Assembly: GCA_905331475.1 (NCBI GenBank)
Contig: CAJNYU010000743.1
Location: forward strand, 1 to 64,000
Length of the DNA stretch: 64,000 nucleotides
From: Rotaria socialis
Lineage: Eukaryota > Rotifera > Eurotatoria > Philodinida > Philodinidae
Direction: 5' to 3'
Shown here: one piece after another, positions 1 to 12,200 of the stretch
Layout: every line of letters begins with the position of its first letter
Numbering within the stretch: the first letter of the stretch is position 1
Notes under the pieces: generated by a model
Told to the model about the DNA's origin: nothing
Database searches by the model: none
Seen by the model: only the letters and a program-made list of their open reading frames with translations
Position numbers and translations under genes: made by a program

Positions 1-885
1 GCCTAAGGGACATGATGATGATGATCTTCGTAAGAATATATCAAATAAAAAACAGATTGACTTATCGATATTGAAAAAGAATAAAATCAATCTGCTGTTC
101 TCAGTTCTTGCTTTTCAGCAACCGATTGTTCTATCGAAGTTGAATGAATTTGTTTGTTTTTTTTTAAATTAAAAAATTTATTGTGCTTCGAATAAAAAAA
201 TCATAAAAGAAATGCAGAGTTGATTTTGCCAACGCGTTTCGTGTTATTTATTAAAATTTAGAAACACTCATCAGGGCTCTGCATTACAATTTTTAAAAAA
301 AGCACATTAAAGATAAAAAATCACAATAAAAAATTCAGCAATGGACATTCGAAAAGAATTTCTCATTTTTGAAAACATGAAAAATAGAAATGAGGTTTTC
401 AGAATGAACATTAGAAAGAATCTTTCAGTTTTGAAAAAATTATTGCACCATTAAGAAAGATTACAAAATTACGAAGAAGAATAAACAAGATACAAGATGC
501 AAGATATCACTAGCAAAATAAGATACTAAGATACAAGAGACGAGATATCACTAGCAAAATGGAATATCAAGAATGTTCTGACATAAAAGAAACGTTTTTG
601 ATAGCTATTACTAACTACTAAATAATTTGTTACAATTGAACAAAAAATCTCTTCCTCTTGATCATAATCAAACATTTGTAAAACTTTCATTACTTATATT
701 TTCTATATCATAATTTTCTTAATTACAATTTCCACGGTAGAATTTTTTTTACGTTGAACAATAACGAGATCCTCGAAAAAGTGTTCACTAAACGAAGTAT
801 TCATTATTATATAGAGGTTTTCTATTGACTGAACTCATACATCTGTATGACACATAGAATTCAATGAAAAAACTGCCTGAAGAGC
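1..885. other. AT-rich flank, no gene seen
   Basis: I see no supportable coding region here. The only structure noted is a short direct duplication of about 41-bp period: the motif GATATCACTAGCAAAAT occurs near 503 and again near 544. A weak inverted match of a GCAGAG motif lies near 214 and 277. Confidence 0.6.
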
Positions 886-1565
886 TATGTTCACAATTCG
901 CTTATAGGTCACTCGACAGCAAAATAGTACCTAGAAAGAGAGCCAATATCATATATTGCTTAGCACGGCTTCTCACTTTTCATCTTCGTCTTCTCTTCTC
1001 TGTCAAAGCAACTCGCCTTTGACAAGTTACACCGTCTCATGTGTTTCACCTTCTATTTTCTTTGATATTTTCTCCACCTTTTTCGTCAAAGAATATAATC
1101 GATTTCATTCCAAAGAGATAAATATACGAACGTGTGATATGCTTAAAAAAAACCTCGCCGCTTTTTACCTCAACTTTTCTTTGCCAGAGATAATAAAACA
1201 GTCGGATCTTTCTGTATTTTCTTAAAACGTTATTTGCCTGTTACAATGCTTTTAGCTTGTTAAAGTATGGATTTTTTCCATAAAATTTCCGTAAAATAAT
1301 ATGTTAAAATTATTATGTTATGTTTCACTGCAAAATATAGTATGCTTGATTTGTTTTCTATATGATTGTGATTTTAGAATGCTCATATATTCATCTCTTT
1401 TGCAATGAAATCGATTACTTTCGTCGATGAAAAAGTTGGAGAAAGTATCAAAGAAAATAGAAGATGAAAGAGAGAAGTCGTGCTAATCAATAAATTGACT
1501 CTCTCTCTAGGTACTATTTTGCTGTCGGGTGACTTACGTAATTATATAAGCGAATTGTGAACATG
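886..1565. mobile_element. Palindromic (foldback/MITE-like) element
   Basis: The two ends are inverted copies of each other. The left arm starts ATGTTCACAATTCGCTTAT at about 886 and the right arm ends with its reverse complement at about 1565. Similarity runs about 180 bp inward, through the shared motifs GACAGCAAAATAGTACCTAG and AATCGATTTCATT. The left arm holds an extra segment of about 60 bp, and the right arm has a short insert between the outer motif and the GGTGACTTAC segment. No transposase frame is visible; the 89-codon open frame at 956-1225 lies in the left arm and looks like chance. I cannot define a target duplication. Most likely a non-autonomous foldback element. Confidence 0.7.
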
Positions 1566-1599
1566 ACATATTCACACATTGGAAGGAGAATTCTAATCG

Positions 1600-2384
1600 A
1601 TATTCCATATTTAACGGATTAGATCAATTTTCTTCATTATTTTGGATTCAACGAAAATGGCCATTTTAAGCAGTTATTGATAGTAGAAATACCAATTATA
1701 TCATTTATCCGTATAGGTACGCTAATCAAGAATTTTTTTAAATAAAACCGTAATAAATCTTCTTTTAGAAAAACGTGGTACGATATTCTAGGACATGAAG
1801 ATATTGAAAATTCATCATCTGCTTCTTTAATTTTGATGAACTCTTATATATCTAATGATATGATAAAAATTGACTTAGAACGTGTGTTACACACTATGAA
1901 AATTTTTCATATAGAAATTTTTATGAAACATATACCATTGACTTCCTTAATTCAAATTCGAAGTTTCTTACCTGATTTGCTCATATTAAAACTTCATTCG
2001 TACCAATTTGATCGAAATATTATAGAATTAATCAAACAAACTTATGTTCTTCATGAGAAGATATATAAATGTGAAATTAAATCCATTCATATTGAAGAAA
2101 TCGACAACACGGAAAATATTGACCTTTTATTTTGAACTTTTCCTTCGACAAAAAATCTAGAAATCAAACACGTAATTAATATGAATATTAATATCGTTGT
2201 ACGAGCATTTCTCAAAGCAATTCAATTTCGTAATCGTCATTTTCGTTCATTTACATTGCATGTTCCAATAATTAATGATGAAATCATTGGAACATTCAAT
2301 TATATGATTCATTCAGAAAACTTAGTACTCAATTATGCAATTGAACATTCATGTAAGATTATAAACATAAAATGGAAACACTAA
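1600..2384 (+). pseudogene. F-box/LRR-like rotifer protein relic
   Basis: This looks like the C-terminal two thirds of one of the very large bdelloid families of uncharacterised F-box/leucine-rich-like proteins. An upstream piece (about 1600-1716) reads GFNENGHFKQLL then IPIISFIR. After an AG acceptor at 1768 the main exon reads TWYDILGHEDI, MKHIPLTSL and RSFLPDLLILKLHS, then ends IINIKWKH at 2384. It is broken: a TAG at 1620-1622, no splice junction that keeps frame between the two pieces, and an in-frame TGA at 2133-2135 followed by 83 more family-like codons in the same frame. The N-terminal F-box is not visible. The palindromic element ends about 35 bp upstream. Family assignment is from memory of the pattern, so the name is tentative. 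Confidence 0.6.
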
Positions 2385-2783
2385 TCTTTTGCATTTTCAT
2401 TTTCTATTGAATAAAATTCAAATTATATAGACGAAAAATTAAACAAATTTTATTTGAATAAACGGTACAAAAACTTGCACTGTAACCGAGAACTGTAGAT
2501 AGACAAAAGTGAAATTATAACATCTTGATTTATTTTTCATGTAGATGATCAATAAGTATTCTTGGAAATTGAATAAAGGAAATTTTTTTATCGAATATTT
2601 AATTCTCATTTCTAATCCTATCAGAGATTTTCAGCAATTCTTCAGATATTCATCGGAAATGAAAACATACTCGTGCAGTGTCTGAAGATATCTTTAGAAA
2701 TAATTCTTATATATTTCAATAAAGGTGCAGGCAACGTGAAGATCAACATCCTCCCTTTGTCGCATTGAATTGTTACTTATAGA
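2385..2783. other. Non-coding spacer, nothing seen
   Basis: AT-rich, with stops in all frames and no repeat that I recognise. Confidence 0.5.
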
Positions 2784-3195
2784 CAGGGGTGACGCGATCA
2801 TTTGAACTTTGAGGGGGTGGGGTATCAAGTTATGTTTCAAGTTAGCGCGTTTGAAAAATATAAAAGTTTCATATGTTCATACTTCGTATTTATTTTTCGT
2901 CTTTCTAAATTGATCGGAATGTTTTCAAATATTGGGGGGTGTTACACCCCCGACAGTATGTTTATCAAGGGAGGAAAAGCGTATTTCTAAATATTTCTGA
3001 GTACTTCTACGTATTTCGATGTATTTCTGGATTTCTGAAATACCTAGAAATACGTATTTTAGAAATCCAGAAATACATCGAAATCCATTGAAATACGTAG
3101 AAATACTCAGAAATATTTAGAAATACAGAAATTCGCTTTTCCCCCTTGATGTTTATTCAGAAGAGAAATTAGTTAGCACTAATAAGCCACCCCTG
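2784..3195. mobile_element. Small hAT-like element with internal hairpin
   Basis: The ends form short terminal inverted repeats: CAGGGGTGAC at 2784 and, on the other strand, CAGGGGTGGC ending at 3195. CAGGG-type ends are typical of hAT elements. No matching 8-bp target duplication flanks it. The right half holds a strong hairpin (2964-3150) whose arms begin ATCAAGGG and AAAAGCG and are built from degenerate repeats of the unit AGAAATAC. No protein is encoded. Probably a MITE that carries or captured a palindrome. Confidence 0.5.
2964..3150. repeat. Long hairpin of AGAAATAC-like units
   Basis: Two arms of roughly 90 nt are inverted copies. The left arm reads GTATTTCTAAATATTTCTGA and its complement lies in the right arm near 3100. 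A third, partial copy of the unit sits in the centre near 3043-3090, so the arms themselves contain a short tandem motif. Confidence 0.75.
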
Positions 3196-4552
3196 CCAAT
3201 GTGTATCATCACACATGTCTTACAATAGGTAAAAGTCATTTTAGATGAATCAATCAACTATTAAAAAGTTATTAAATTTAAAAAAATTCAACCTTAATCA
3301 GATTCAACAAAAGAAATACAACACTCGAGGAAATTCTATAGCACTTGATCTTATTTAAATAAATTGAATATGTGGTTATTTTTATTATGGTAAAGTATCG
3401 ATTCAATTGCTTGAGAATCATAATACTGATATTTGATTTATCTTTCATAGCAGCGTATCTATGACTCGATCTAACATCTCATTACTCAATATTTCGTTAG
3501 GATTGAAATACTTTTTATTAGATCAAATCTTATTTGTTTCCTTGATAACCTAACCTGAATCATTTCATGTCATGTAACATTTCCAATGATAAGCATACAA
3601 GCTAGAAAAAATATATAACAGTTGATATGGCATGAAATGATTATCTTTCTCACGTCGTCAATATCAGCAGAAGCTATTTAACGTGTGTATATTTGTTTGA
3701 ATCCAGTTCATTTATCAAGTTTGGACATCATATATATAAATATGAGTTGAGCAGCGTGATTATTTAAGGCTATTGTAGCGAATGAACTTCTTCATTAGTT
3801 TAATAAAAATATTCTTTTGTTATAACATTATGTTTTGTTACATTAACTAAGTAGCAATCATTTCCAATAATTTATTTGAATAAATACAATTGTAATTGTT
3901 TCATACCGGTCGTTACGATCAAAGTCATTAGTGTTTTTAGTCTTATTGAAATTTTCTTTCTTAAAAAAAACAAGAAATTTAAAATAATGAAAACCAGTGA
4001 TAGAATTGTCAAGAAATCTATCGATAACATCTAAAAAGTATGGCTCGTACTTGATCGACTAACTAACTAGCGTTAAACAATGGAAACTCAGCATGCTTTG
4101 AATTGATATCATGTAGGGATAAATTACTTTCTATTCAATAGTATTTTGTTTTCCTTTTGGTAAAATAGTGCTTGTAAGAAATAAAACAATCCAAGAGCAC
4201 GATAGATATTAAAATGAAATAATAGTTAGTAATTAACGCTATTGTTATTACTAGATAAAGGACAATCAATCGAATAGGAATGCCAGAAATGCCATCATAC
4301 ATTGCTTATCTATTTTCTCCTACACTAAACTGTGTTGTTGCATCATCTCTAATAGCTAGTGAACAATTATGTTTTTGTTATGCAATACTATCAACTCAAC
4401 ACATTCATAATCAGTTAATAACCTTGTTAGCTTTTAAAAGTATCTTCTTACATTATTTGATACTAGTCATATGAGAAATGTTTTTGAACGAAAAAAATTG
4501 ACACATCTTAATTCAACCATTCTATGCAAGACCATTAAAAGTTCGTGTTTTT
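3196..4552. other. Non-coding stretch, no gene seen
   Basis: About 1.36 kb of AT-rich sequence without a convincing frame. The 64-codon open frame at 4280-4474 has no recognisable motif or splice context and is treated as chance. Confidence 0.5.
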
Positions 4553-5035
4553 TGTGTATGCAAAAAGTGAGTACACTCTAGAATCGGTCAGTGTGTCCGA
4601 CCGGCCGTAGGCACAATAACATTCGAAAGGAAAATCAGATCGTGATGAAATTTTCTACACAGTTCAGCCTCATCAAAGCCTCAGTCGAGTTCGAAGATGA
4701 GAAAGATCCTTCAAGAAATGGCTGAGTTATCGAAAAAATTGTCATTTTTGATCAGGCCATCCCTGAGGAGGGGTACAGGGATTTTTCAAAAAAAACTTTT
4801 TTCTCTCAGAATTATCCACAACATATATAAATCGGCTCAGTTTTTAACGCTGATTCCGAATCTGATATTAGTTTTGAACTAAGTCATAGCTTTCTAACGA
4901 AACATCGCCTGAAAAACGTTTCAAAATGCACAAAAACTGCATCCAGAAATCAAATTGCCTAGTTTCTCATGATAATTTTGGTGTTCAGACATTCTAGAAT
5001 GACTCATATGTCCCATGCACTTTTTGCAGTACACA
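4553..5035. mobile_element. MITE family A, copy 1 (483 bp)
   Basis: Ends are inverted: TGTGTATGCAAAAAGTG at 4553-4569 and CACTTTTTGCAGTACACA at 5018-5035. A second inverted motif, TCTAGAAT, lies inside each end. The same element recurs at 47051-47248 with high identity in both end regions (for example CATCCAGAAATCAAATTGCC). The internal 61-codon frame at 4697-4882 shows no transposase motif. A non-autonomous DNA transposon is the simplest reading; the superfamily is not clear. Confidence 0.75.
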
Positions 5036-6487
5036 TAACTCTCGAATGAAATCCGAAGTTTTCACATTTTTTCTTCTTAATTATAGTTTATTTCATTTAA
5101 ATATTAAAGATTTAGTTAAATCTTAAGCAATATCTTGGTCATTTGAATAAAAAGAAATCATTTCAAAACAGTATCATGAGACAGTTTCAAATAAAATCAT
5201 TCAAGTGGTGATTATCGCGTCGATAACTTTTTGCTCGATAAAACTTTCAGCTTGTGTAAAATTTTATTGAGACATAATAATCATAAAAATAAAAATATAT
5301 ATTCTGATAGATATTTGATATGTGCTGCTCTTTCACAATACTTATGTAATTACGCAATAGTAGGAATAATCAAAATAAATCAATCAGTTTCAAAAAATAC
5401 TCATCCCTTTAAAACTATTCTAATATACAATACAAAAAAAGACCATTTTGTTATGATTAAAATACCATTTTGCTTTAGATTTCACATTTATGCACTCAGC
5501 GTAGTAAAACTAAGATAAAAGAGCTGAAAATATACCGATGCCTTCAGTAATTAAATTCCGAAAAAAGTTATTTTTGATATCGAAACCAAGAAAATTTAAA
5601 CTGTATTCGTACACAATTGCTTATATTTCGAGTAGTTCATTTTTGTCCCAATGACCTTGATTTCACAAAAATGATATTCTCAGGAAGACGTTAATTTTAA
5701 TGTCTAGTTTTAGATTTCTATAAAAATAAATCAATATCTTCCTACCTCAAAATTGAACAGACCTTTTGACAGCATTGTATTCCCTATTGTATCTGTAGCA
5801 AGAATTTCGAATAATATCGAAATACTCGATTATGTAAGCATACTTGAGATATGAATGTATTATGCCCTTGTAAGAGTGTATATGTGTTTGAAAGAGAGAG
5901 AGAGAAAACCTTATCTTCAAGTATACTTTTTTGCCGATGCTTGAAAATGCAAAAGCACCAGCTGCATAATAAAACGCAAGAATAGGTACTGTTGAAATTC
6001 ATACTGCACAAAAACTATGTAACATCTGTTTACTGTTTTATTACTTCTTGATTTATTTTATTAGTTTATTTAAATAACAACAACGAGAAAATAACAAACA
6101 ACAGAAAAGATTAATTTCTTCGTCATTTTTTTGTGTATAGCACAAAAGAAATTGTCTTTCTTACAAATAGTTTAGTTATATTCACTTTCAATATTGTCTT
6201 TTTTTTTGAAAAGAATTACGTTAAATAAAACACAAAACAAAAAAGAAAAGAAAAGAAAATTTAACAATGTGGAAGGGCAAATTTAATTAGTCAAAAAAGG
6301 TCAGATCCAATCGTTTAGATGAATATAATGAAGAAATAACGAATCACACTACAAACACACAATAACCAAAAACCCCATGGATTGAATTGAAAAAGTTTTC
6401 TTTTTGCGTATGGTAGAATCGCATACAAAAGATAAATTAATACGAACAGACTTCTGAAGCTCAACAATATGAAGAATAAAAATTCAT
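5036..6487. other. Non-coding stretch downstream of eIF4E
   Basis: No convincing gene. It holds a short (GA)n run at about 5892-5907 and the presumed 3' UTR region of the minus-strand eIF4E gene (AT-rich, 6050-6487). The 95-codon frame at 5231-5518 has no family resemblance and is not called. Confidence 0.5.
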
Positions 6488-7971
6488 TCAAGCTCGAAAA
6501 AGAATTTTCGATGTTGCTCCACGTTTCGACTCTTGATCTTCATGACTCTAAACGATTTATTCATTGCATTGTGTCTGTTTAACGATATGACACTTACTTC
6601 AAAAATTAAAGCTAAATTTCGAGGAATATCCGCTACTTCACGAAATCGATTTCTACAATCAAGAGAGCGCGAGAGAGAGAAAATTTCATTAGAAGAAAAT
6701 TTTTACTAAAATTTCTTTACCCTATTCGTTTTGTAACATCAGAATTTTTCCAATCTTTTGTCCATAAACTTATTCGATCACCTTTACTTCGTATTGATAC
6801 AACGCAACCGTTTACATGTTGTGCATCATCTGTATATTGGTCACCAATTAATGAAAGTAGCTATTAAAAAAGGAATACATAGGAATGGCCGGAAATGAAT
6901 TTATGAAAACCAACCGTAAAAAGCCAATATTTATCAAGTTCAGTGACTCGTTGGCTTTTATTTAAATTTAAAGACCATCGACCACCAGAACGATTAAATC
7001 GATCTTCCCACATTGGTTGCTAAATAAAGAGAGAAATCATGTCATTCTATTCCAAGATCATGTAGCATAATTTAGCATAAGTATTCGAACGTTGAGCTGA
7101 TTGCATCGAACAGATTACATTCTTATGAAAACTTTGCACAGAGATAAAATATCATGAGAATAGTTTTACATGATATTTTTTTGGGATCTTACACTGCTGT
7201 TGTTTTTTTTTGCCATAAAAAATGAATTTTATAAAACAAATATGTTTCGTATTGCCGTAAGAAAATGGCAGATTCATCTATAACTCTACGTAAAGTTGAA
7301 GTATTTTCTTAAAAACAAAGTACCATCAACATGCATCATCGGTACAGTAATAAGCAAAAGATTTGAATCATTTGTAGTGAACGCAGAACCTATAAGAATG
7401 TCGTAGTCGTTCATAGTCTTGATTAGAAGCCATAGAATAGAAGCATTTCCTATCAGCTTCAAATGAGGTTTCACGTACTTTAATCAATTGTTGAGATCTT
7501 CTCATGGGAAGGGAGTCGGACCTAGTTTGAACGGATCTATTTTCAAGTCGTACTTTTCATTAATATCAATAGTTTAAAAAAAAAAGGATTCAAACTTACG
7601 ATATGTGTCTTAAAAAGAAAATAATCACAACCTTGTCCAAGTCGACTAGCAACTTGCAAATGATTATAAACAGACCAAAAACTTTCAACTGTTGTTACAG
7701 TTGTTATGAGAATTAAGTTATCTTTCCACTCGCATTGTCGGTCGTTTTTAAAAAACCAAAATGACCATGAATCTTCTAATGGAAATGTTAAATCATTCGA
7801 TGATTGTATTAATGATTGCATTTCATTGATAGATTCTTCCTTTTGTTCTTGTTGCTGTTCATTTGATGCTGGTGATTTTTCTTTTGGTGATAACGGACTA
7901 ATTGGTGTAGCATAGGCATCATCTGATTGATTATCAATTGTATCGACTTTATTATTGTCTACTATAGACAT
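6488..7971 (-). CDS. eIF4E: Eukaryotic translation initiation factor 4E (cap-binding)
   Basis: Five exons, all phases consistent: 7600-7971, 6915-7019, 6721-6860, 6598-6652, 6488-6547, giving 243 aa. eIF4E binds the mRNA 5' cap and recruits eIF4G to start translation in the cytoplasm. The fold is complete after a low-complexity N-terminus of about 62 residues rich in Ser, Gln and Glu. Cap-sandwich tryptophans are present as W82 (CEWKDNL), W128 followed by E129 (PMWED) and W192 (SLWTKD). The eIF4G-contact Trp is W99 in ESFWSVYNH. The C-terminus SHEDQESKRGATSK matches the cap-phosphate loop. The first intron is long (580 nt) and the second has a less usual donor (GTTGGT); the others are 50-68 nt. 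A coiled-coil gene ends 142 nt upstream, and a polypyrimidine-AG (8003-7991 on this strand) lies about 20 nt before the ATG. Confidence 0.95.
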
Positions 7972-8113
7972 TATTTTTTAAATTTCGTATCTAAAAAATA
8001 TCGAATGAAAAAAGTAACGTTAACTATTTTCACAAATGAAAGAATGATTATTGATCACACTATACAAAAATATCACAAGAAAAATTTGTTGTGAAAGACA
8101 GAAAATAAATTGC

Positions 8114-8449
8114 TTAACTATTTGATTGATAACGAGCTTTAAACTGAGAATTTTCGATTTGTAATTGTTTAATTGTTTGTTTCAATTGGGCGTTTTCGTT
8201 TTCATATTTCAGACGTTCTTCATTAGATGTTTTTGTTAAGTTAATTAATAGAGTTTCTTTTTCATCTATTAATTCTTTTAGAAGACGATTTTCATTTTGT
8301 AACGATTTTAAACAAGCAGTTAATACATTGGAATCAAAAATATGACGTGTTTCATATGGATCAACTGCTAGTGGAGATGATATACCAATTGTCTTTGAAT
8401 GTTCAATAGCTTCAATTGAAGAAAAACTTGGATGAAAAGCTTTTGTCAT
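8114..8449 (-). CDS. Small coiled-coil protein, unknown function
   Basis: A single-exon 111-aa frame starting at the ATG at 8447-8449. I do not recognise the family. The first 40 residues include SSPLAVDPYETRHIF. From about residue 45 to 106 the sequence is a strong heptad-type coiled coil (LKSLQNENRLLKELIDEKE, then ENAQLKQTIKQLQIEN), rich in Leu, Glu, Lys and Asn. No basic region precedes it, so it is not an evident bZIP factor. It is probably a small scaffold or partner protein. It is on the same strand as eIF4E, only 142 nt upstream, so the two may be co-transcribed. Base composition and the long uninterrupted helix-forming pattern favour a real gene. Confidence 0.7.
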   Translation of the reverse strand: MTKAFHPSFSSIEAIEHSKTIGISSPLAVDPYETRHIFDSNVLTACLKSLQNENRLLKELIDEKETLLINLTKTSNEERLKYENENAQLKQTIKQLQIENSQFKARYQSNS

Positions 8450-9295
8450 GTTTGATTTAAAGTTTGAGAATGATTTTGTAAACGTTCAAGAATTCTACAA
8501 TTAACATTTTCATTCGTTTTGCTTTTTTAAATGCAATTTCACTAACGTGCGTATGAATATCATAGACACGGACGAACTATATATTGAACTAGTGATATTT
8601 GAATAAATATCTACCGAACTTGTTAACGAAAGTTTTTTTTTGTGTTTTACGCATCAATGATGAAGTATTGGTTGTTGATAATAATTGAGAGGATGTATCT
8701 ACATTGTGCAAGATATAATTAGAAAACAGCAAAAACTAAATTATTATTGCAGCTCACAGGTATAATATAAATTTTAGGAAAAACGACTTATTTGTTAGGA
8801 TATACAAATGTTACTAAATAAGTTTTGAATTTTCTATTTAAAGAAAACTTTAAGATTTTCAGATGATTAACAGTAAATAGGAGTTTTAAAAATACTGATA
8901 AACAATACTTCGATCATCTATAGAGATTTGTTTGCTTTATGCGAATTTTTAGATTTATCTATTTATAACATCTGAGCAATTTTCGAATCTATTATTTTGC
9001 ATTAACTCATTTAGAAATCCAATGAAACGGGAAAAGAAACTATTCTATGTTGTTTTACCCAATTTTTATATTATCTTTGAATATCACCGAGTAATCATTA
9101 ATTTAAAAATTTTTCTACTCATAAAATATATTTCACACGTCTATAAAGATGACAGTCAGCATTCAACTGAAGAAATCAATTAAGTATACGGTTGATTAAT
9201 AATGTAGATGTATGCGACGAAAATCACATCACTGTAGGATAGGGACACAATCGTAATAAATCATAGATTAGTAACTAGACAGAATTCTTAATTGA
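8450..9295. other. Intergenic, no gene seen
   Basis: Roughly 850 bp between the PH-RhoGAP stop codon and the coiled-coil gene start. AT-rich with no supportable frame. It must hold the 3' UTR of the RhoGAP gene and any promoter of the coiled-coil gene. Confidence 0.5.
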
Positions 9296-12200
9296 TTATT
9301 GGAATGGTGAAAAAATAGAGACATGAATTTCACTATTATCACCTCTTTGAAGTAATAATAATAAATCATGTGTATCTAATTCTGTAGAACAAAAACAAGA
9401 GTATTTTTAAAGAAAATTCTATGATAGAAATTCTTACGTAAACTCGATGAGAGTTTATTTTCGAACAACTTTCATTCTAACTCTAATTATTTAGAAAACA
9501 AAAGTATGAATTCGAATCTTTACCTAATGAATGGTTTTGTTCTGTTATCATTGATTGTGGTCGAACTCTTTCCTCGTATTTTCCCACTTCAATACTAGAA
9601 AATTGCTTTTGTACAGGACTTTCATCATTGAAATATTTAACAGTATGTTCTTGATTTATTGAAAAATCTTTTTCAAAGCATGTTGTAAAAGATTGCTGAC
9701 TCTCTAATTGATCAGATTTATCACTGGCTTGTTTTTCTAGCAGTAATTTTGAACGATAATACGCATCTTTACTGTCGGATGGGTCAGTATAACTTAAATT
9801 TTCACTGTCCATCGATGAAAATCTTGGACAATGTATAGATGGCATTGAAGATGAACGTAAACGAGCTCGAGCCGGCTGTTCATTAGATGATAAAAGTGAA
9901 GAAAATGATGAAAATCCGCTGGACTTTGCAATTGATTCATTATTTTGTTCAGATGATTCATCTAAATCAGCCTAAATTTATTTCGCAAAAAAAATTGAAT
10001 AAAAGATTCGATTTACATAGGGCAGTCAAAAAGTAATGGCAATGGCACTTTAGTTTGTTATAAGAAGCTTTAAAAACCTTTCTTTCTATATAATCTGACA
10101 GAGAAAATAATACTCTATTTTTCTATGCTATATGATTATACTTCAACTAATCTAATGATAATAAATTTTCGGTAAGATTATTTTCATTACCATATCTACT
10201 GGATGTAAGTTTGCATTGCAGTTTTCAGTTCCTTAATACATCGCATCAATAATCAAAATATACATTAAGATGTAGCGTGAAAAGTTCTACATTTTATATA
10301 AGACCAATTATTTTCTAACTGCACTTTTTGTTTTCAAAATTGACAAGGTTTCGGGCTGTCAAATTTCGACTAAGAAAAATAGATAATATTTCTGATACAT
10401 GGCGAACGTTTTTTTTTTGTTCCATTGTCTTATCATCTGACACACTTTATCAAAAGGAAAACAAAATGCATCACAAAATGCAGCGCGAAAAACTCTACAA
10501 TCTTCACAGTAAAGTTTATTGTAACTGTCTTCATAAAAACGAAAATTCTGTGATACCAGTTTTCGCAATGCCCAAAGTTTGGTCCTCCAAGCCTTTGTGT
10601 ATTTTAAAAATAAAACAGTGTAACTAGAAAATAATTGGTCGCATATAAAATGTAGAGCTTTTCATGCTACATCTTATGGTATATTTTGATTGCTGATACA
10701 ATATATTAAGAGACTGAGACTAATCTGTCTCTTCCGTTGTCATCCAGCAGACGTCGTAACGAAAAAAGTCTTACTGAAAATTTATTATCATTAGACTAGC
10801 TGAAGTATAATCAAATAGCATAGAAAAATAGAGCATTCTTTTTTGTCTGTCAGACTATATAGAACGAAAGGTTTTTAAAGCTTCTTATAACAAACTAAAG
10901 TACCATTGCCATTACTTTTTGACTGCCCGATGTAAAATGAAATCATACTGAAAAAAGATAGTCGCTATGATCAATAAATGCTTTAATTAATGGCAATAGA
11001 TTGTAACTGAAACAGTGAAACAGATGTTCTTCAAAGAATGAAACAAAAACAAAACTATTTTACTTATGTCCTTTGACCATATTGAGATCTAATACTTCAG
11101 ATGTTCTAATAAGACTATTTCCAACAGTCAAAGCTAAATTATCAGTATCCATTTTGGTTTCATGAACATGTTCAGTAAGTTTTTTTAAAAATAAACATAT
11201 ATATGCTAAAAGTGCATAATTTGTTTTTGATAATGTTTTTTCGATCAATATTTTTAGACGATCAATATCTTTTGTTACATTGTATTTAAAACTTGAACCA
11301 ATTTCAAAAAATTCATCAAAATCTTTTATTGGAATTATTGGTTCTGGTAATGATTGTAAATACATTTTTAACAATGAAGATATGGTTGCTGGCGAATGTG
11401 TATCGTTTAGTTCGACTATTAAACCACGATCGTACATATCGCGTAATTCTTTAATAGAAGATTGTTTTCCAGGTATTCTAAATTATTAGACGGTTGTTAA
11501 TTTTATTCGAAAATATCTAATTAGAGATTTTTACCGAAATAAACCGACAAATGTCGAACCATGCTCGAGAAGAAACTTACAGCAATGACGAACAATTAAA
11601 GGCACAAGAGATGTTTTGTCAAGAGAATATTTATATGTATCTTCTAATGATTGACCAAAAATAGCTAAATGAATAATACAGACAGCGCTTCATGCTTGTT
11701 TTTCAGTTCTATCAAATTTAAGTTAATAAAATTCTGCTTCTCTGCATCAAAGATGCTAAATTACTCGTTTTATATACTTCAGATGCAACTAGTTTTACAT
11801 TGAAATAATCTGAAACAGCTATGACGAATTCAATTATATAAATCGATGATGAAATCAATTGAAAATAAATAATTGCGCAAGGTTTTTTTCTCGAATATAA
11901 AACTTACCACCTCCAAATCGACTATAAGCAGTTTGTTTTAATGCTAAGAACCAACAATCATATTCATTTTTTGATTCCGCTTGTACTAAATGCGTCTCAT
12001 CTTTGAAATTCGAAATAAAATAACATTCTCTTACTATAATTATAATATATTTCTTACTGGCTGCTTTAATTTCAATGATGTTGTCATGAGAAGGTTCGTA
12101 TTCATTCATTGAAATGTTAGGTAAAAGCTTAATATAATCTCGATAATTTCTATCGGCTTTAGATGCTATAAATAAAATAGCTTTGTCCCAATCAATAATA

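Noticed and set aside
956-1225. 89-codon frame inside the left arm of a palindrome
   Set aside because: It follows the repeat structure and has no transposase-like residues.
5231-5518. 95-codon plus-strand frame
   Set aside because: No family resemblance, no flanking exons and AT-driven composition.
7706-7915. Plus-strand frame rich in Ser, Cys and Asp
   Set aside because: Antisense shadow of the first eIF4E exon.
10328-10627. Overlapping frames on both strands within the 0.9-kb palindrome
   Set aside because: Low-complexity basic peptides without catalytic DDE/DDD pattern; considered as transposase and dropped.
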